A DNA stretch of 64,000 nucleotides from Coffea arabica (GCF_036785885.1 NC_092322.1:16700466-16764465); one strand, 5' to 3'; counted from the stretch's first letter, positions 34,701 through 47,445 are shown. Made by a program: numbers and translations. The notes: a model not told the origin generated them from the letters alone.

Positions 34701-37700
34701 TTTCTGTCTTTGGCATTTATGTTGACCATGGTCAATCCTAATGTGCTTTTTTATTTAGGTTTACATCTATGAGAAGTGTGCCTGCATATGATAAAGCTGT
34801 TCGAGAATCTTTTGACCGTTGTTTAGATCTGTACCTGTGTCCAAGAACTCAAAAGAAACGTGTATGTATGGGCAAATCTAATTTGTTTACTTGACTTCCA
34901 TTTGATGGCTCGTGAGTATCTAAAATCTTAGCCTTGGCTATTTTGGTTAAACATCATTAACAATGAATCTGGCTCCCATCTTCTGCTTTTTTAGATTAAT
35001 ATTGATCCTGAGTCCTTGAAACCCAAGTTGCCGAGCCGTAAAGATCTTAAACCCTATCCAACTACATGTTATCTTGAGTATAAAGGTCACAAGGGCCCTG
35101 TGGTATCAATATCTACCGACTCTACTGGGCAATGGATTGCTTCTGGTTGGCCACCTTTTTTCTTACAGTTTATCACTTTTCTGTTTACCAGTAATGTGAA
35201 TTTTCTTCATTATCAAATTCTATACGTATTAAGGTTCTAATGATGGAACGGTGCGTGTCTGGGAGGTTGAAAGTGGAAGGTGTTTTCGAGTATGGGAGCT
35301 GGGAGAAGCTGTCCAGCATGTTGCCTGGAACCCTTCACCTGAACTTCCTGTCCTGGCTGTTTCTGTGTAAGGATGATGTAGAAGTTATCTTTCTTTTCAT
35401 GTGCTGGTTTTATTAAATAAGGCATGTAATTTGAGAGTGGCATAATATTTAGGGGACAAGATGTGTTTCTTTTGAATACTGGACTTGGTAACGATGAAGA
35501 AAATCGAAGGGTGGATGATCTTCTGCACGTCGAATCACACATGGCACACAATGAACCAGGTTAGTGTTAGTCACTTTCGCCTAGCATACTGCACAAAGGC
35601 TACTCCTTGACTGGTCTTTTTTTCTTTTCTTTGCTCAGGTGCTAGTGAGGCCATTATAAGTGAGACCATTGTGAAATGGTCTCGAGATGATAATCACGGG
35701 GCAATCAGATTAAATCACTATAAGGTACTTCAATGCTGGTCTATGTTTGCATGTTATATTTGAAAGCTGTTAAGCAAGTTTTTCAACTTGATCAGTTTGA
35801 AGGCCCTTATATAAAGAGAATAACTGCTTATTTTTCTCTGAATGTGCAGACAGTGTCTTCTGTTGAATGGCATCGTAAAGGAGACTATTTCTCAACCCTC
35901 ATGCCATATGATATCCTTTCACCCATTGTATGTTGATTTATTTTAACCATGTCTATTACATTCTGTATTTTCTCGAATTAAACCACAAGCTTTGGGAAGG
36001 GTGGAATGCCGGACTATCAGTTCTGTTATTAGTGAGATGACTATCTCTCTCTCTCTCTCTCTTTCTCGTGAAATTTTACCTGTGATGATAAATTCATGTG
36101 GGAACTCAATATATAATTAGATATGCATGATGTCTAAGTTGGTGACTGGAGATAGAATGCAGAGGTACAGGATCACTGGCTTTTGATTTGATTGGATTGG
36201 GTGGGATTTTGATTGGGTATTAGGACTGTCATGATTAATAGTCCTGACGTTCGCAGTCCTTTGTAAAAGAGTCATTGTGTGTGGATATCCTAAAGAAAAA
36301 GGTGCAAACTTTTTTAGGTTTGTCCTATGCTAATTAAAATAAATTGAAGGGCAAATAAAGTCCATTTTGTAGTATATCTTATGCAGAACTTGTTATCCCA
36401 GGAGATTCTCTCCTTTGATTTGGGAAATTTTATTCCATGTAGATGCATGAAACTTTTTATTGGGTATGATGTTATGTAAAAATGCCAGCTAACCACAGAC
36501 AATGCAGGATTCAGAATCTACTCTCACCTAATTTCATGAACCAAATCTGACCTAAGTGCCAATCAGCATGCCATCATATCATTTACGACCTAAATTAGTT
36601 GCACTTGGTATCTTTCTTCCTTTTGCTTCAAGTGCTTATGTTAAGCTAGGAACTTGGTCTCTCTTTGGATGGTGAGTGTTTATTCTTGACGCAATATACG
36701 GGAATCAAAGGCAGTATTAGTTCACCAACTCTCCAAGGGGTTAACACAAAGGATACCATTCAAGTTGCATGGGTTACCAGTTTCAACTGCTTTCCATCCA
36801 ACTCGTTCAATATTTTTCATATCAACAAAGAAGAATGTCCGCATTTATGACCTGTTGAAGCAAAGGCTAATCAAGAAGCTTGAAACTGGAGTACGTGAAG
36901 TCTCGTCCATTGCCATTCATCCTGGTGGTGAGATAGTGGTTCCTATGGACTTGTCCTCCTTTCTTACTTGACATTTCCCCCTTTTGCATGTATACATGAT
37001 TGCTTAATTTTGCAGTGTCTTTTGATGCAGGTGACAATGTCATTGTGGGTAGCAAAGATGGAAAACTATGTTGGTTTGACATGGACCTGTCATCTCAACC
37101 TTATAGGGTTCTCAAGTAAGTCACTGCATTAAATTGCAGTGTTAAGAATTTACGTTTGAAAGCTTTATATGAATTTTTGCAAACATTTTTAGTGTTTTGG
37201 GAGATGAAAAAGATGCATGTGTATTTGGTTAAACTCTCCAAGTCTGTCTTGTCAGATTTATGCACTGCAACCAAGAAAAATGAACGAAGTAGAATTTTGC
37301 ATGGCAAAGATAGATAATATAGTTGAAGTGAGACAAATAATTCATAATGAATTAGTGCAATACAAGTGTGGAAGCAAGATAGCAAATTATTTTTAGAAAA
37401 CAAAAAGGCATATTGAAAGTTTTATGTTTCTGATCGCACGAACTGCATTATGCATTTTGCTTTGTGCAACTTGAATGATGCGTGGAACATGTCTATAATC
37501 TGTAAGACCTATATAATGAATGTTGACCTAGATTGTGCTAACCAGCTGGAAGAATCTGCCTGGTGACGTAAAATCCCTTATGGATGGTGTAGAATATGCA
37601 CAATCATGCAAAAATTGTGGTTGTATTTTCTGCACCATTAATAATTGTGTTTAATTGGTTTTTCAATTTCAGTTGCCATCCAAAGGACATTACCAGGGTG

Positions 37701-38956
37701 GCGTTTCACCGTTCGTACCCTTTGTTTGCGTCAAGTTCTGATGATTGCACAGCATATGTTTTCCATGGCATGGTGTATTCAGATCTGAACCAAAACCCAT
37801 TGATTGTACCATTGGAGATTCTTCGTGGGCATGCTAGTGTGAATGGAAGAGGTAACTTGTTGATTCATGGATTTTATACACTTCGGAATGTTGATGGAAA
37901 AGGTAGAAATGATGGAATTGATATGAATTTCTTGTTGGGCCTGAGCTTGCTTGCTTAGATTGGTTGAACTGTGAATGCTGTGCCTCTCTAGTCACTCTTT
38001 TTGTCATTTCTAGAATTAAATGATGATTATAAACTTGGGCTGCATGACAACCAGTAATGTTGGTAACTCTTTGAAATGTTCGTCATGCTGACTTTTTACC
38101 TGTTGAGTTCTTTTTTAAATGTTTGGATTTTTGGTGTAGTAGGATATTAGATAAAGCTTTTTGCGCTGAGCGGTTTTATTAGGTTTATCTCCTTCATATA
38201 GGGGAGATGATCCTAATTTATGTCGTCATGATTTGACTTTGAAGGAAAGGGATGTGGGCCTTGGTTAGTTTGACTCAAATTTTCTTTGATTATGCAAGTT
38301 TAAATTCTGGAGGACTTCCTTCTTTGATTTCATCATCAGAATTATCGGAAAATGGTTCATGCTCACATATATGGTGAACAAGAATATGAATATGATTATG
38401 TGCATAACTGTTATTACTTGTAGCACCATCACCTAAAAAATCCTGCAGAGTGCTATCGTATTAGATATAGGCACCACATGATGCTGCCTGTTGGCCTAGT
38501 AATATGATTGCCTTCTCCAGAGACACTTCGGAGGGGTAGGGAATATTTAGTGAGGGGGGAAGGCAGCTTTTCATCATCTGCTCTATCCTGTGATCTCAAG
38601 AAGGAAACTCAATGTCAGAAGTGGCTTTATCTAATCATCTCTAATCATGTTTTTATTTTGTATGCTGTTGGCTTCTAAGACTTTTACCATTTGTGATCCA
38701 GTTATATACTCTTCCGAGCTAATATAGTTGGTTTCTTTGGATGAGTGAGTGATACCAGCTTGTTTACGTATATCAATAGTTCTGATCTCATGTAGAACGT
38801 CTCAAAATTTATTATAAAAGAAACATGTAGGTGTATAATCAATCATTGGCTGAAACATTGCTCTTTTCAGGAGTCCTGGACTGTAAATTCCACCCTAGGC
38901 AACCTTGGTTATTTACTGCTGGAGCAGATTCTGTGATCAAGCTCTATTGCCACTAA
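31466..38956 (+). CDS. BOP1: Ribosome biogenesis protein BOP1 homologue (17 exons)
   Basis: BOP1 is the central PeBoW subunit (with PES1 and WDR12) needed for 27S/32S pre-rRNA processing and 60S assembly in the nucleolus. Exons: 31466-31540 (tentative), 31732-31800, 32272-32426, 32959-33076, 33191-33292, 34277-34424, 34566-34674, 34759-34861, 34995-35145, 35234-35366, 35453-35559, 35639-35724, 35850-35910, 36700-36927, 37031-37115, 37673-37851, 38871-38956. All phases agree, giving 664 residues. An acidic N-terminus precedes the BOP1NT domain ([20 protein letters not shown] through [12 protein letters not shown]), then WD40 repeats ([32 protein letters not shown]-like end [14 protein letters not shown]). 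Intron 13 is AT-AC. No ATG lies in frame in the first exon; the first in-frame Met is at 31771. Plant BOP1 proteins are about 90 residues longer at the N-terminus, so a 5' exon is missing or unseen. Confidence 0.9.
31650..31704. repeat. (TA)n plus poly-T tract in BOP1 intron 1
   Basis: About 20 TA units are followed by a run of T residues, ending 27 bases before exon 2. Confidence 0.9.
35911..36699 (+). other. U12-type AT-AC intron of BOP1
   Basis: The intron starts ATATCCTTTC, a full match to the U12 5' splice-site consensus, and ends ...GCAATATAC. A branch-site-like ATTCTTGAC (36682-36690) lies 9 bases upstream of the 3' end. Joining 35910 to 36700 restores the frame exactly (phase 1). No GT-AG alternative keeps the conserved protein in phase. 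It should be removed by the minor spliceosome. Confidence 0.9.
36045..36062. repeat. (CT)n microsatellite in the AT-AC intron
   Basis: A short CT run inside BOP1 intron 13. Confidence 0.85.
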
Positions 38957-39818
38957 TTAGATGGTACGATCGTCCTCCTTGATGAGTTGTGGATCAAGCG
39001 TCAATATGCGGCTAAGATCAAACAGGGCAAATTTTGACTTGTGTGAATTGAGCTGTATGCTCTTTCCGTCTTATACGACAATTAAACACATTACAGTCCA
39101 TTTAAAATGATGGACTATTGACATTATTGTTGGTTGTTAAAAATTTCCTCCTTTTTGCTCTGTATCCAATTTTGGTCATGTAGGTTATGAAATGCGGAAT
39201 CCCGTTACATATCTTTGTAAAAAGAATGCTAGATATCATCCTTTTTGGTTTTTTTTTTTTGGCATGTGTGTTTTTGGGTTGTTTTCTTGATAACCACCAT
39301 CATCAGACGATTACTATTGCTGATTTGCTGTGTTTGAATGGTGGTGATGCCACCTATCAGCTAGTCAATATCTGAATATTCAATATGGATTAATCAGAAA
39401 AAAAACCAACTCATTTTTTGGTACCGCTTCTCGTATTGCATGAACTAGAGAAGTCAGAGATTTTTTCGTCCGTCCGATAAAGAGGGTTTATAATGATAGA
39501 ATGCACCCACCCTTAACATAGTGAGTTTTTACTGTAAAGCAAAAGGCAAGAAGATACACCAGGAGAGAGTCGAAATGGAACCCGGTAAACGAACTCAAGT
39601 TTGTAATGCAACACGTAAAGTCTCCGCTGCTGCCTCAAATAAATTTCTGTATATTCATCAATTATTGAAACTGATGCTAAAACATTGCGGTCGGGACTGT
39701 ACAGAACGTAATTAATTACCCAGGGCAAATGTCAAAGCATCCCTCTGTACCGTATGGATCATGCTAGTCTTTTTCAGTACTGCTTGATTTGATTCTCTTT
39801 TAACATAATTCAACATTT
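38957..39818. other. BOP1 3' flank
   Basis: The BOP1 3' UTR should lie at the left; a polyadenylation site could not be fixed. No other gene is recognised. Confidence 0.4.
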
Positions 39819-40081
39819 TCATACTTGGCTGTCCAACTCTGGGATGGCAGTAAAAAGTTGAATATAATGGTTTGCCTTTTCTACATTTTCTTCGTTCAAC
39901 TCAAGGCCAGTTTCCTCATCTGGCATTGATTCAACAGCAACAACAACTTCAGGGATCTTTTCCACCGGTCGACGTTCATTGTCATTACAGAGCTTGGACG
40001 AGAACCGCATGCTCCCTGTAGCTTGAGCTTGACAACATTGCCATCAATTTCATGTAATGCCACGTTACCCCCAATCTGCAA
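39819..40081 (-). pseudogene. NFU (NifU-like iron-sulfur scaffold) fragment
   Basis: The minus strand encodes [20 protein letters not shown] then GACGSRPSS, the NFU domain around its cluster-binding motif. After a frameshift near 39980 it continues [16 protein letters not shown], the sequence that follows the domain in plastid NFU1/2/3-type proteins. NFU proteins carry a Fe-S cluster on a CxxC motif; here the second Cys is Arg (CGSR instead of CGSC). A splice-acceptor-like TTGCAG lies just upstream at about 40082, so the piece derives from genomic DNA rather than a spliced cDNA. No other exon is visible. It is a broken duplicate. Confidence 0.75.
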
Positions 40082-40089
40082 TTAGGTAG

Positions 40090-41850
40090 GGACGAATTTC
40101 AGGTTGCCAACATTGCCATTCTTTTGGTGCCTTGCATCCTGGTAAATACATTTCTTCCCATTCTTTTTTTCTTTATTTTTTTTGCACCACGAACATACAT
40201 GCTGTATAATCAATGTTTTTTTCGTAATTTTCAGCTTTGGTCTGAAAATAGAAAAGGTTTTGCAGCAAGATATCTGTTCATTCCAGGTCAGTTTACCTTT
40301 GATTTGTATCATTAATTTGCTGAAATTTTGTTAATATTATATGGGATGATATTTTAAATATTTTAATATTACTGTTATGTGCCTATATGTTTGGCTATTT
40401 ACTCTTATGATAAGTTTTTGCTTATGCTTCTTAAGAAGATATAGCTGCACTTTACTGGTTTTATTTTATGTGGTATTTTAAGGCATCGAAATATTCATAA
40501 AGTATATTTGAAAAAACATTATTTCTTATTGGCCAAAACATCAGTGATTATCCCCCCCCCCCCAATTTATGCTTGCCCTTCCGATTTACATTCTATGTAC
40601 ACTATCTCATCTCCCAACCATGCAATTCTTTTTTTTTTTTTCCCAGAAAAAGGAGAGAATCAAAGAGGGGAAAACACTGTACCTCTCCCCTCCCCACCCC
40701 TATCTGCTTTCCTAGCCAAAAACACGAAGAAAAACTCACATTTTCGCATCAATTTTCAGGCATTTGATGAGTTTATTGTTGAGTTTTTCTAGCCTTTTTT
40801 TTTATTTCCAAAATTGACCTCCTAGCATAAATGTTTGCTTTTGTTATTGTTGATTGTTTTGTAGGTTTGAAAGAATCAAGAAGAAGCACAGCGAAGTAAA
40901 CATCCAGTGTTTAAGGTGTGTGATTATCTCTTACAACAGTAGCATGCTTTGTGTTTGATGATTTGCTTCTAAAGGTAGCTTTACCACCACACTGGTTTAG
41001 TTTTCTGAAAATTTACGTGTCCCATTGTTACGGAGTATTAAATGATTTGAGAGATGTTGTTTAGCTCACTGTTTGGTTCTAAACAAAAATGATTTTACTT
41101 TTGCCTTTGTGTTTGTTTGCTGAATGATCCTTTAATGTCTTGCAATGACTCGAACTATCTTTAAATTCCATTGGAAACAATACTTTGATAGACCTAGAAA
41201 CATTAATTTCATCAATTGTTTTTGACTTTTACTGCATTGTCATGTTAGTGACTATCATAGTTTGGACCAAAGACCAGCTAAAGAGTAGTTTCCCAGCTTC
41301 TACTGTCTTGGCTCTAATTTTCCACATGTTTTGGGGCTCAACAAGTAGAATCTGCACTCAATCACGATTTGTTTGATATAATTTGGTTTCTGTTTAAATT
41401 TTGGTTTTAGGAACTGGTCATGCACTGATTAATTTCTGGCATAGATGAGCACTTCTGAATTCTATGCCTTGGTTCATTGAAAGGGGATTATTCAATGGTT
41501 GGATCCTAACTTTTTTGTTGTTTCAGAGCGGCAGGCGGCCGGGAGGGGGGAAGGGACAAAGATTTCTAACATATCTTAGTCCTCAATTATTTTGCAGCTT
41601 CCTTGTTATATTAGTGTCTCTGGTTTTGCACATGGACGTGGACTTTGCTTTAATTACCCTAATGCTATAATGGTTTACACATGGATATGGTTTCTGAACA
41701 TGACACAATTAAGATCTTCCATGTTCTATTAATTTTAAAAATGAGAGTTACTAGGAATTTTTCAATATTTTTTAGACAACAAATTGGGCATTGGCACAAC
41801 CAGAAAATTTCTAGTAACAAAGATAGCTGTAGAAATGAAATCTCGAGCTC
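40090..41850. other. Intergenic DNA with possible exon remnants
   Basis: Two short segments have splice-like borders on the plus strand: 40235-40286 (after TTTTCAG, before GTCAGT) and about 40865-40914 (after TTTTGTAG, before GTGTGT). Neither could be assigned to a family. A poly-C run lies near 40552-40563. Confidence 0.3.
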
Positions 41851-42000
41851 GGGTGTGTTTGGATTGAGAAGATTTGAAAAAAATTAATTTGCTTCACAAA
41901 TTTTAATCACCTTTTTATCTCACAGACATCACATCACAAAAAATGCTACGATAATTATCTCAAATAAATCATCCAAATAAACTCCTATCCAAACAAACCC
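41851..42000. mobile_element. Small MITE, 150 bp, in the KIN17 promoter
   Basis: The ends GGGTGTGTTTGGAT and ATCCAAACAAACCC are near-perfect inverted repeats of the GGGTGTGTTTGG type. The interior is AT-rich. It ends 81 bases before the KIN17 start codon. No target duplication was recognised. Confidence 0.65.
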
Positions 42001-42081
42001 ACCTCACCACCAGCCGGCTGGCCGTCTACAGACTAGGGGGGTCGAAACAATCCTACTGAAATCAATTCTTGATCCGCTGCC

Positions 42082-43257
42082 ATGGGAAAGAATGAGTTCC
42101 TGACGCCAAAGGCAATAGCGAATAGAATCAAAGCAAAAGGCTTACAAAAACTCCGATGGTATTGTCAGATGTGCCAAAAGCAATGTCGAGACGAGAACGG
42201 CTTCAAGTGCCACTGCATGAGCGAATCACACCAGCGGCAGATGCAGGTTTTTGGCCAAAACCCTAATCGAATCATCGACGGCTATTCCGAAGAGTTCGAA
42301 CAAGCATTTCTCGAACATATGAAGCGTAGTCACCGCTTTAGTCGCATCGCCGCCACCGTGGTATATAACGAGTACATCGCCGATCGCCACCATATTCATA
42401 TGAATTCAACTCAGTGGGCAACTTTGACGGAGTTTGTCAAGTATTTGGGGAGGACTGGCAAGTGTAAAGTTGAGGAAACTCCGAAAGGGTGGTTTATTAC
42501 TTATATTGATCGTGATTCGGAGACCTTGTTTAAGGAGAAGATGAAGAATAAGAGGATTAGGGCTGATTTAGCAGAGGAGGAGAAGCAGGAGAGGGAGATT
42601 AAGAAGCAGATTGAGCGTGCCGAGCAGCTGATGCCAGCTGGGAATGAGAGCGGGGATGGGAATGAACAGGAAGTTCAGGAGAAAAGGTTGTTTGAGAAAT
42701 CGGAGGAGAAAATCAAGTTAAGTTTGGGGTCATCGTCGAAAAGTAATCTGAAGGAGGAGGGTTCTAGGGTTGTTTTTGATGATGCGGAGCATGAGACTAA
42801 AAGCGACAAGGGGAGTAAGGGCAGTGGAAAGATGGGGAGCTCAGTGTTGGATGAGTTGATGAGGGAAGAAGAGAAGGCGAAGGAGAGGAGTAATAGGAAG
42901 GATTATTGGTTGTGTGAGGGGATTATTGTGAAGGTAATGAGCAGGGCGCTGGCAGAAAAGGGGTACTATAAGCAGAAGGGGATGGTGCGGAAAGTGATTG
43001 ATAAGTATGTTGGGGAAATTGAGATGCTAGAGAGTAAGCATGTCTTGAGAATTGATCAAGAAGAGCTTGAGACTGTGATTCCACAAATTGGGGTACTTGT
43101 GAGAATAGTTAATGGGGCTTATCGAGGGTCAAATGCTAGGCTGCTTGCTGTTGATACAGATAAGTTCTGTGCTAAGGTGCAGATTGAGAAGGGGATTTAT
43201 GATGGCAGGGTGATTAAGGCGGTTGAGTATGAAGATATCTGCAAATTGGCTCAATGA
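42082..43257 (+). CDS. KIN17: KIN17-like DNA/RNA-binding protein
   Basis: Complete single-exon gene, 391 residues. KIN17 is a conserved nuclear protein that binds curved DNA and RNA and is linked to DNA replication, repair and pre-mRNA processing. In order: a conserved N-terminus (MGKNEFLTPKAIANRIKAKG), a C2H2 zinc finger with Cys28, Cys31, His44 and His50, a winged-helix domain (about 51-160, with FSRIAATVVYNEYIADRHHI), a charged Lys/Glu-rich coiled-coil linker (about 160-280), and a C-terminal tandem SH3-like/KOW region (about 285-391, WLCEGIIVKVMSRALAEKGY and LVRIVNGAYRGSNARLLAVD). The length matches plant KIN17, which is intronless elsewhere too. The start is in a good context (CCATGGG). 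A 150-bp MITE sits just upstream. Confidence 0.95.
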   Translation: MGKNEFLTPKAIANRIKAKGLQKLRWYCQMCQKQCRDENGFKCHCMSESHQRQMQVFGQNPNRIIDGYSEEFEQAFLEHMKRSHRFSRIAATVVYNEYIADRHHIHMNSTQWATLTEFVKYLGRTGKCKVEETPKGWFITYIDRDSETLFKEKMKNKRIRADLAEEEKQEREIKKQIERAEQLMPAGNESGDGNEQEVQEKRLFEKSEEKIKLSLGSSSKSNLKEEGSRVVFDDAEHETKSDKGSKGSGKMGSSVLDELMREEEKAKERSNRKDYWLCEGIIVKVMSRALAEKGYYKQKGMVRKVIDKYVGEIEMLESKHVLRIDQEELETVIPQIGVLVRIVNGAYRGSNARLLAVDTDKFCAKVQIEKGIYDGRVIKAVEYEDICKLAQ

Positions 43258-45425
43258 AAAATGTTGACAAGAATGTACTAACTGTATTGTGATCAAGTAA
43301 GTGGTAGTTGTTCTGCTCTCCAGAGTTGTTCAGTACCATGAAAGTCTGCATCTCTTATGAATGATTGCAATCTTCTTTCTTGTGATTATATTGAGCAGTC
43401 TGCTCTGTTTCATGCCATTCCATGCTTTTCTGAATGTGTTAAGCATTCTGGTCTCCGTAGGTTATGCGCCATCTTTCACGCTACTTGTGGTACTTGTATG
43501 AATGAGGGGCCTGGAATTTGTAAAGGTCTGGTTCCTTAAGATCATCACTTCATTAAAACTCTTTTGCATTCTTCTTTAGGTTGCCTGAGTTTTATAGTAC
43601 ATTCTTTTACTATATTCCTTTCAGCTGGTAAATTACTTTTTTTGTAAAGTTGAGATTTGCTTGGCTTAACAACAAAGCAGCAATGAAATTCTTTCATTCA
43701 TCTTCTTGTCAGCATAAAAAAAAAAAAACCCACAAATTTAGTCAGCATCTTCTTGTCTCATCCAGCATTCTAGACAGAAAATTGTAGTCCCCTCACAATA
43801 CCTCCTAGAAGGGAGGAGACATGGGCTGTGCCTTGACCGGGGTATTACCAGGCAGGTCTGTAATCTAGACAATTCAGAGAACTGCAAAAGTATGTGGTTG
43901 AGGTTTTTGACACAATTACAGTGGCATAAGAGTTGCCCGGTTGGATAAGTGGGAAGTTATTGTCAGGTATTTTCACAGAACAAGCCAGATTTAGAATGGA
44001 AACTCCTTAGGTTGCTGCAAAAGTTCTGTATTCCAAAATGACAGGCAGTGAAAGACAGACCAAAGGGATATTTTGAAGTTGGGTTGAGACCCCTGGCTGC
44101 TGTTCTTTCCTTAAAGTTGTAGTGACATTATTTACTCATTGGTTGAAATTCTTGCAATATCTTTTTTAATTTATTTAAATTGTGTCCCTTATAATTTTAG
44201 TTGAAAAAAAAAGCTATAGAGGATCAAATTTTGAAGCCCATGAATTCTGTGATGCAAGTACAAGACTACACGAATAAAAAAGTTCGTAAAATGCTCCGCA
44301 TCACTAAATCATCGAACCATCACGCGATGCGTGGAAGACAAATAAAATAACGGATCTTGGCCACAATTTCCTTGTGCTTTACTTAGTTAGGCCACCAACC
44401 ATTTCAGTTATACTGCCTGTTTAATTGGATCTAAATCTTTAGCAGACAGCATCTACCAATTGCCGTGAGGAACTTCTTAGAGAAAGCTGTATTTGTCACG
44501 CCGCAGAAATTACTTTGACATGTTTTTCGATCACTTTTTTTTTTATCTCGCATAGATCATATCGTTACAGTATTATTTTATTTTATTTTATTTTTATAAA
44601 AATTCCAAAAACTTACAATTTAAACGGGCTCTTTACTTTTCTATTTTCTAACTGTAACACTGGCTAAGGCTCTTTCGTGGTCATCCAATGGTAGAACAAT
44701 TAATTTTTGTTACTTCCAAAAATTTAATCCCATAAAAGTTTGAAAGAACTATAATTCTTTGGTTAGATGAGGTGATTAATGTTGGCAAGTGTGATTAGGT
44801 TGAGAGATTGTCAATCTGATCATTCTTCATAACTGATAATTTGTGTATAAAATAATGACCCAAAATAAATTTTTTTTTTTTTTTTTGGTTTTCTTAATGA
44901 TGCACATCCTTGTTCTAACTAGTATTAAAAGTGGCGAGACTTGAGGCATGGTGTTCTTCAACACAAGTCCCATTGTTCTTAATGATTTACAACCCCGGAT
45001 CCTCTGTTTTTGCAGTTGCTGCTGGATCCAATTCTGAATCCGATTATGGGTTCACTTGGATTTGGGGCTGGATCTTTACAAACGGGTCAGAAAATTGTGG
45101 TGCCATTTCACCTTAAATGACAGTTATGTTGGCACCAAAAGGTGCGTCTTCACTAGACATTTTAACCGCACATTGGGACGTGTATGAGAACTCATTTTCC
45201 TTTTACATTAATAAGTCTCTTAACAATTAAACAACTTTTCTGTATTTTCATCATTTCTTAATGAAAAAAAAAACTTGATTTTGCTATCAAATTCTCTCTC
45301 GTTCTTGTTATAGTGTGGTGGCAATTTGCCTTATCCTAGTAACAAATTACTTAGTTTAATGGAAGCAAATAACACCTCGAGACTAGTATAATTAACACAT
45401 GCCTCAATTTAATTTGTATACCAAA

Positions 45426-45464
<39 letters not shown>

Positions 45465-45889
45465 GAATTATTGAAGCATGCATATGAACCCTTTTTTTTT
45501 CTATTTTTTCTTCAAAGGATAATGGCAAGGAAGGAGAGCCCTGGCACTGCAAAGAAATAATGAGTCAATTCTACAAAACCTCAATTTAAATACAACAATT
45601 TTTCTTTGTAAGGAAAATAATAGCTTCTACAGCTGCAATAATGTAATTATTAACGCTTCTTTAAGCAAAAAATCGGTGGAGACAATTTTGTTTTGGTTAG
45701 ATAGAGACCAAGCATTAGTGGTGTCAAAAATCTAAGTCATGTTCCATGATAGCTAAGGCATCAGCTGCGTGCTGCACTAAGCATTTTAATAAATACAAAC
45801 CATGATTAGATATATATGCTGATATATATATATATATATATATATTTATTTATTTATTGGTAGAAAGATATGTTCAAATAAATATGGTT
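43258..45889. other. Intergenic DNA
   Basis: The KIN17 3' UTR is expected at the left. No gene is recognised. TA microsatellites lie near 45427-45465 and 45820-45844. Confidence 0.4.
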
Positions 45890-46762
45890 GAATTACCAAT
45901 ACACCTTGTGGTTTGTGCGGTCTAATCATAACCTCATGGTTGTTGTCAAATATATATATTTATATATATATGGTTAGATTCATTGTAGTCAAATGTCTAT
46001 AAATATGTAGGCCTTTGTATCATTATTTTCAATATCAATAGACAATATGTTCTTTTCCTTCATTTGGTTTACAATTTTCGTCCCCTTCTATCAATTTTTA
46101 CGAACTTACCTTCTGCCCCTTTGTGGATTTAAATTAAAAGGTCAGCTGAATAGAAAACTTAAAAGATAAACTATTTTCACATTATGGTCAAATGACCTAA
46201 AATAATGTCATACAGAGTTTTAGAAACAGTTAGAAGTGGATTACAAAAAAAAAAAATCATGAAATTTTAGCCCTGTAGAATCGATTTTCAACTGTAGAAA
46301 ATATTTAATCTTGAGTAGTAAGTTTAATAGTTACGTTGGTGAATAAAATTGGGATTTTTCTAACGAGTGCCTTTGGCATTTTTTTAGACACTTATATCTT
46401 AAATTACACGTAAATTACTGTTTATATGCACACATTTACATTTATGGTCCCCAAATTAAATATTTTTTAAAATTAGTTTCACTTTTGCCAAAAAAAAAAT
46501 TAACACTTGAATCAATTTTAACGAGTGTCCCGAAGGCCTATAAATTAATATTTTAGTTTTTGAAAAACTTCTGCTAGTAATTCCCCAAATGAGTTGTAAA
46601 TGACCATTTGTATATGTGATATCATGAAAAAATCACTATGATTTTATTTTACCTTTTAATTCATCTTTTGGTTCAAAATACAAAGGGGTAAAATTAGACT
46701 TAAAAAGCCATTAGGAAATTAAGGGTAACATCCATAAACTACAAGGGAGATATTAGTAATTC
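45890..46762. mobile_element. TIR element, about 870 bp
   Basis: The left end GAATTACCAATACACCTTGT and the right end, read inversely GAATTACTAATATCTCCCTT, match imperfectly over about 30 bases. The interior is AT-rich and non-coding. It contains two 'AACGAGTGCC/AACGAGTGTCC' motifs. No target duplication was confirmed. Confidence 0.5.
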
Positions 46763-47437
46763 ATCTCTGTATCAGTAACAATACAGTGATATACATTAGA
46801 ACACGAATTGGACACTCCTAGCTGTAATTTCCAAACCTTAATTAATCTACAAGCAACAAGCGGTAAGATTATTCAACATCTAAAATGAATTGATATGATT
46901 AGTGGTACTCATTTTTCACACATTAATTTCATACATTTATGCATTATTCTACTCAATGTATAAATCAATTCTTCTTAGGCAAAAGTCATCATTACAATAC
47001 TTGACCTTTATAATTGTCATTAGGCTAGTGGTCTCTACAGGAAAGGTGTGGTAGGTTAATAACTTTGATGTTCTTCTTGCTTGGGTCAATCAAATAGTTG
47101 AGATGTGTCACCTAAGTTGGTGGAGAAAAGCATGTTCTATGATGTGGGATTGCTTCATACTAAAATTGAAAGAGTTCTTCAAGAAGTGTATTTCTCCTCT
47201 TCCTTCAACAGTCACCCATAAGACCAGGTTAATTTGAGTGAAAGCTGCCGTAATATTTCATCCTCTTCAGGAGTTGATTTAGCTCAGATTAGCTTTTTAT
47301 TGTCCAGATGCCACTTTTATCTCAGTCCCGCCTCAGCCTTTTCCGGGGGATCATCCATTCCGCCAGTTCCTGATTTTCAGGAAATTCTTGGATAGATTGC
47401 GTTCTTTGTCATCCCACATTTTTCCGTCAATAAGTAC

Positions 47438-47445
47438 TATATAAG
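47438..47445 (+). promoter_or_regulatory. TATA box of the aspartic protease gene
   Basis: TATATAAG lies 67 bases upstream of the start codon. It is the only strong TATA motif in the proximal upstream region. Confidence 0.65.
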
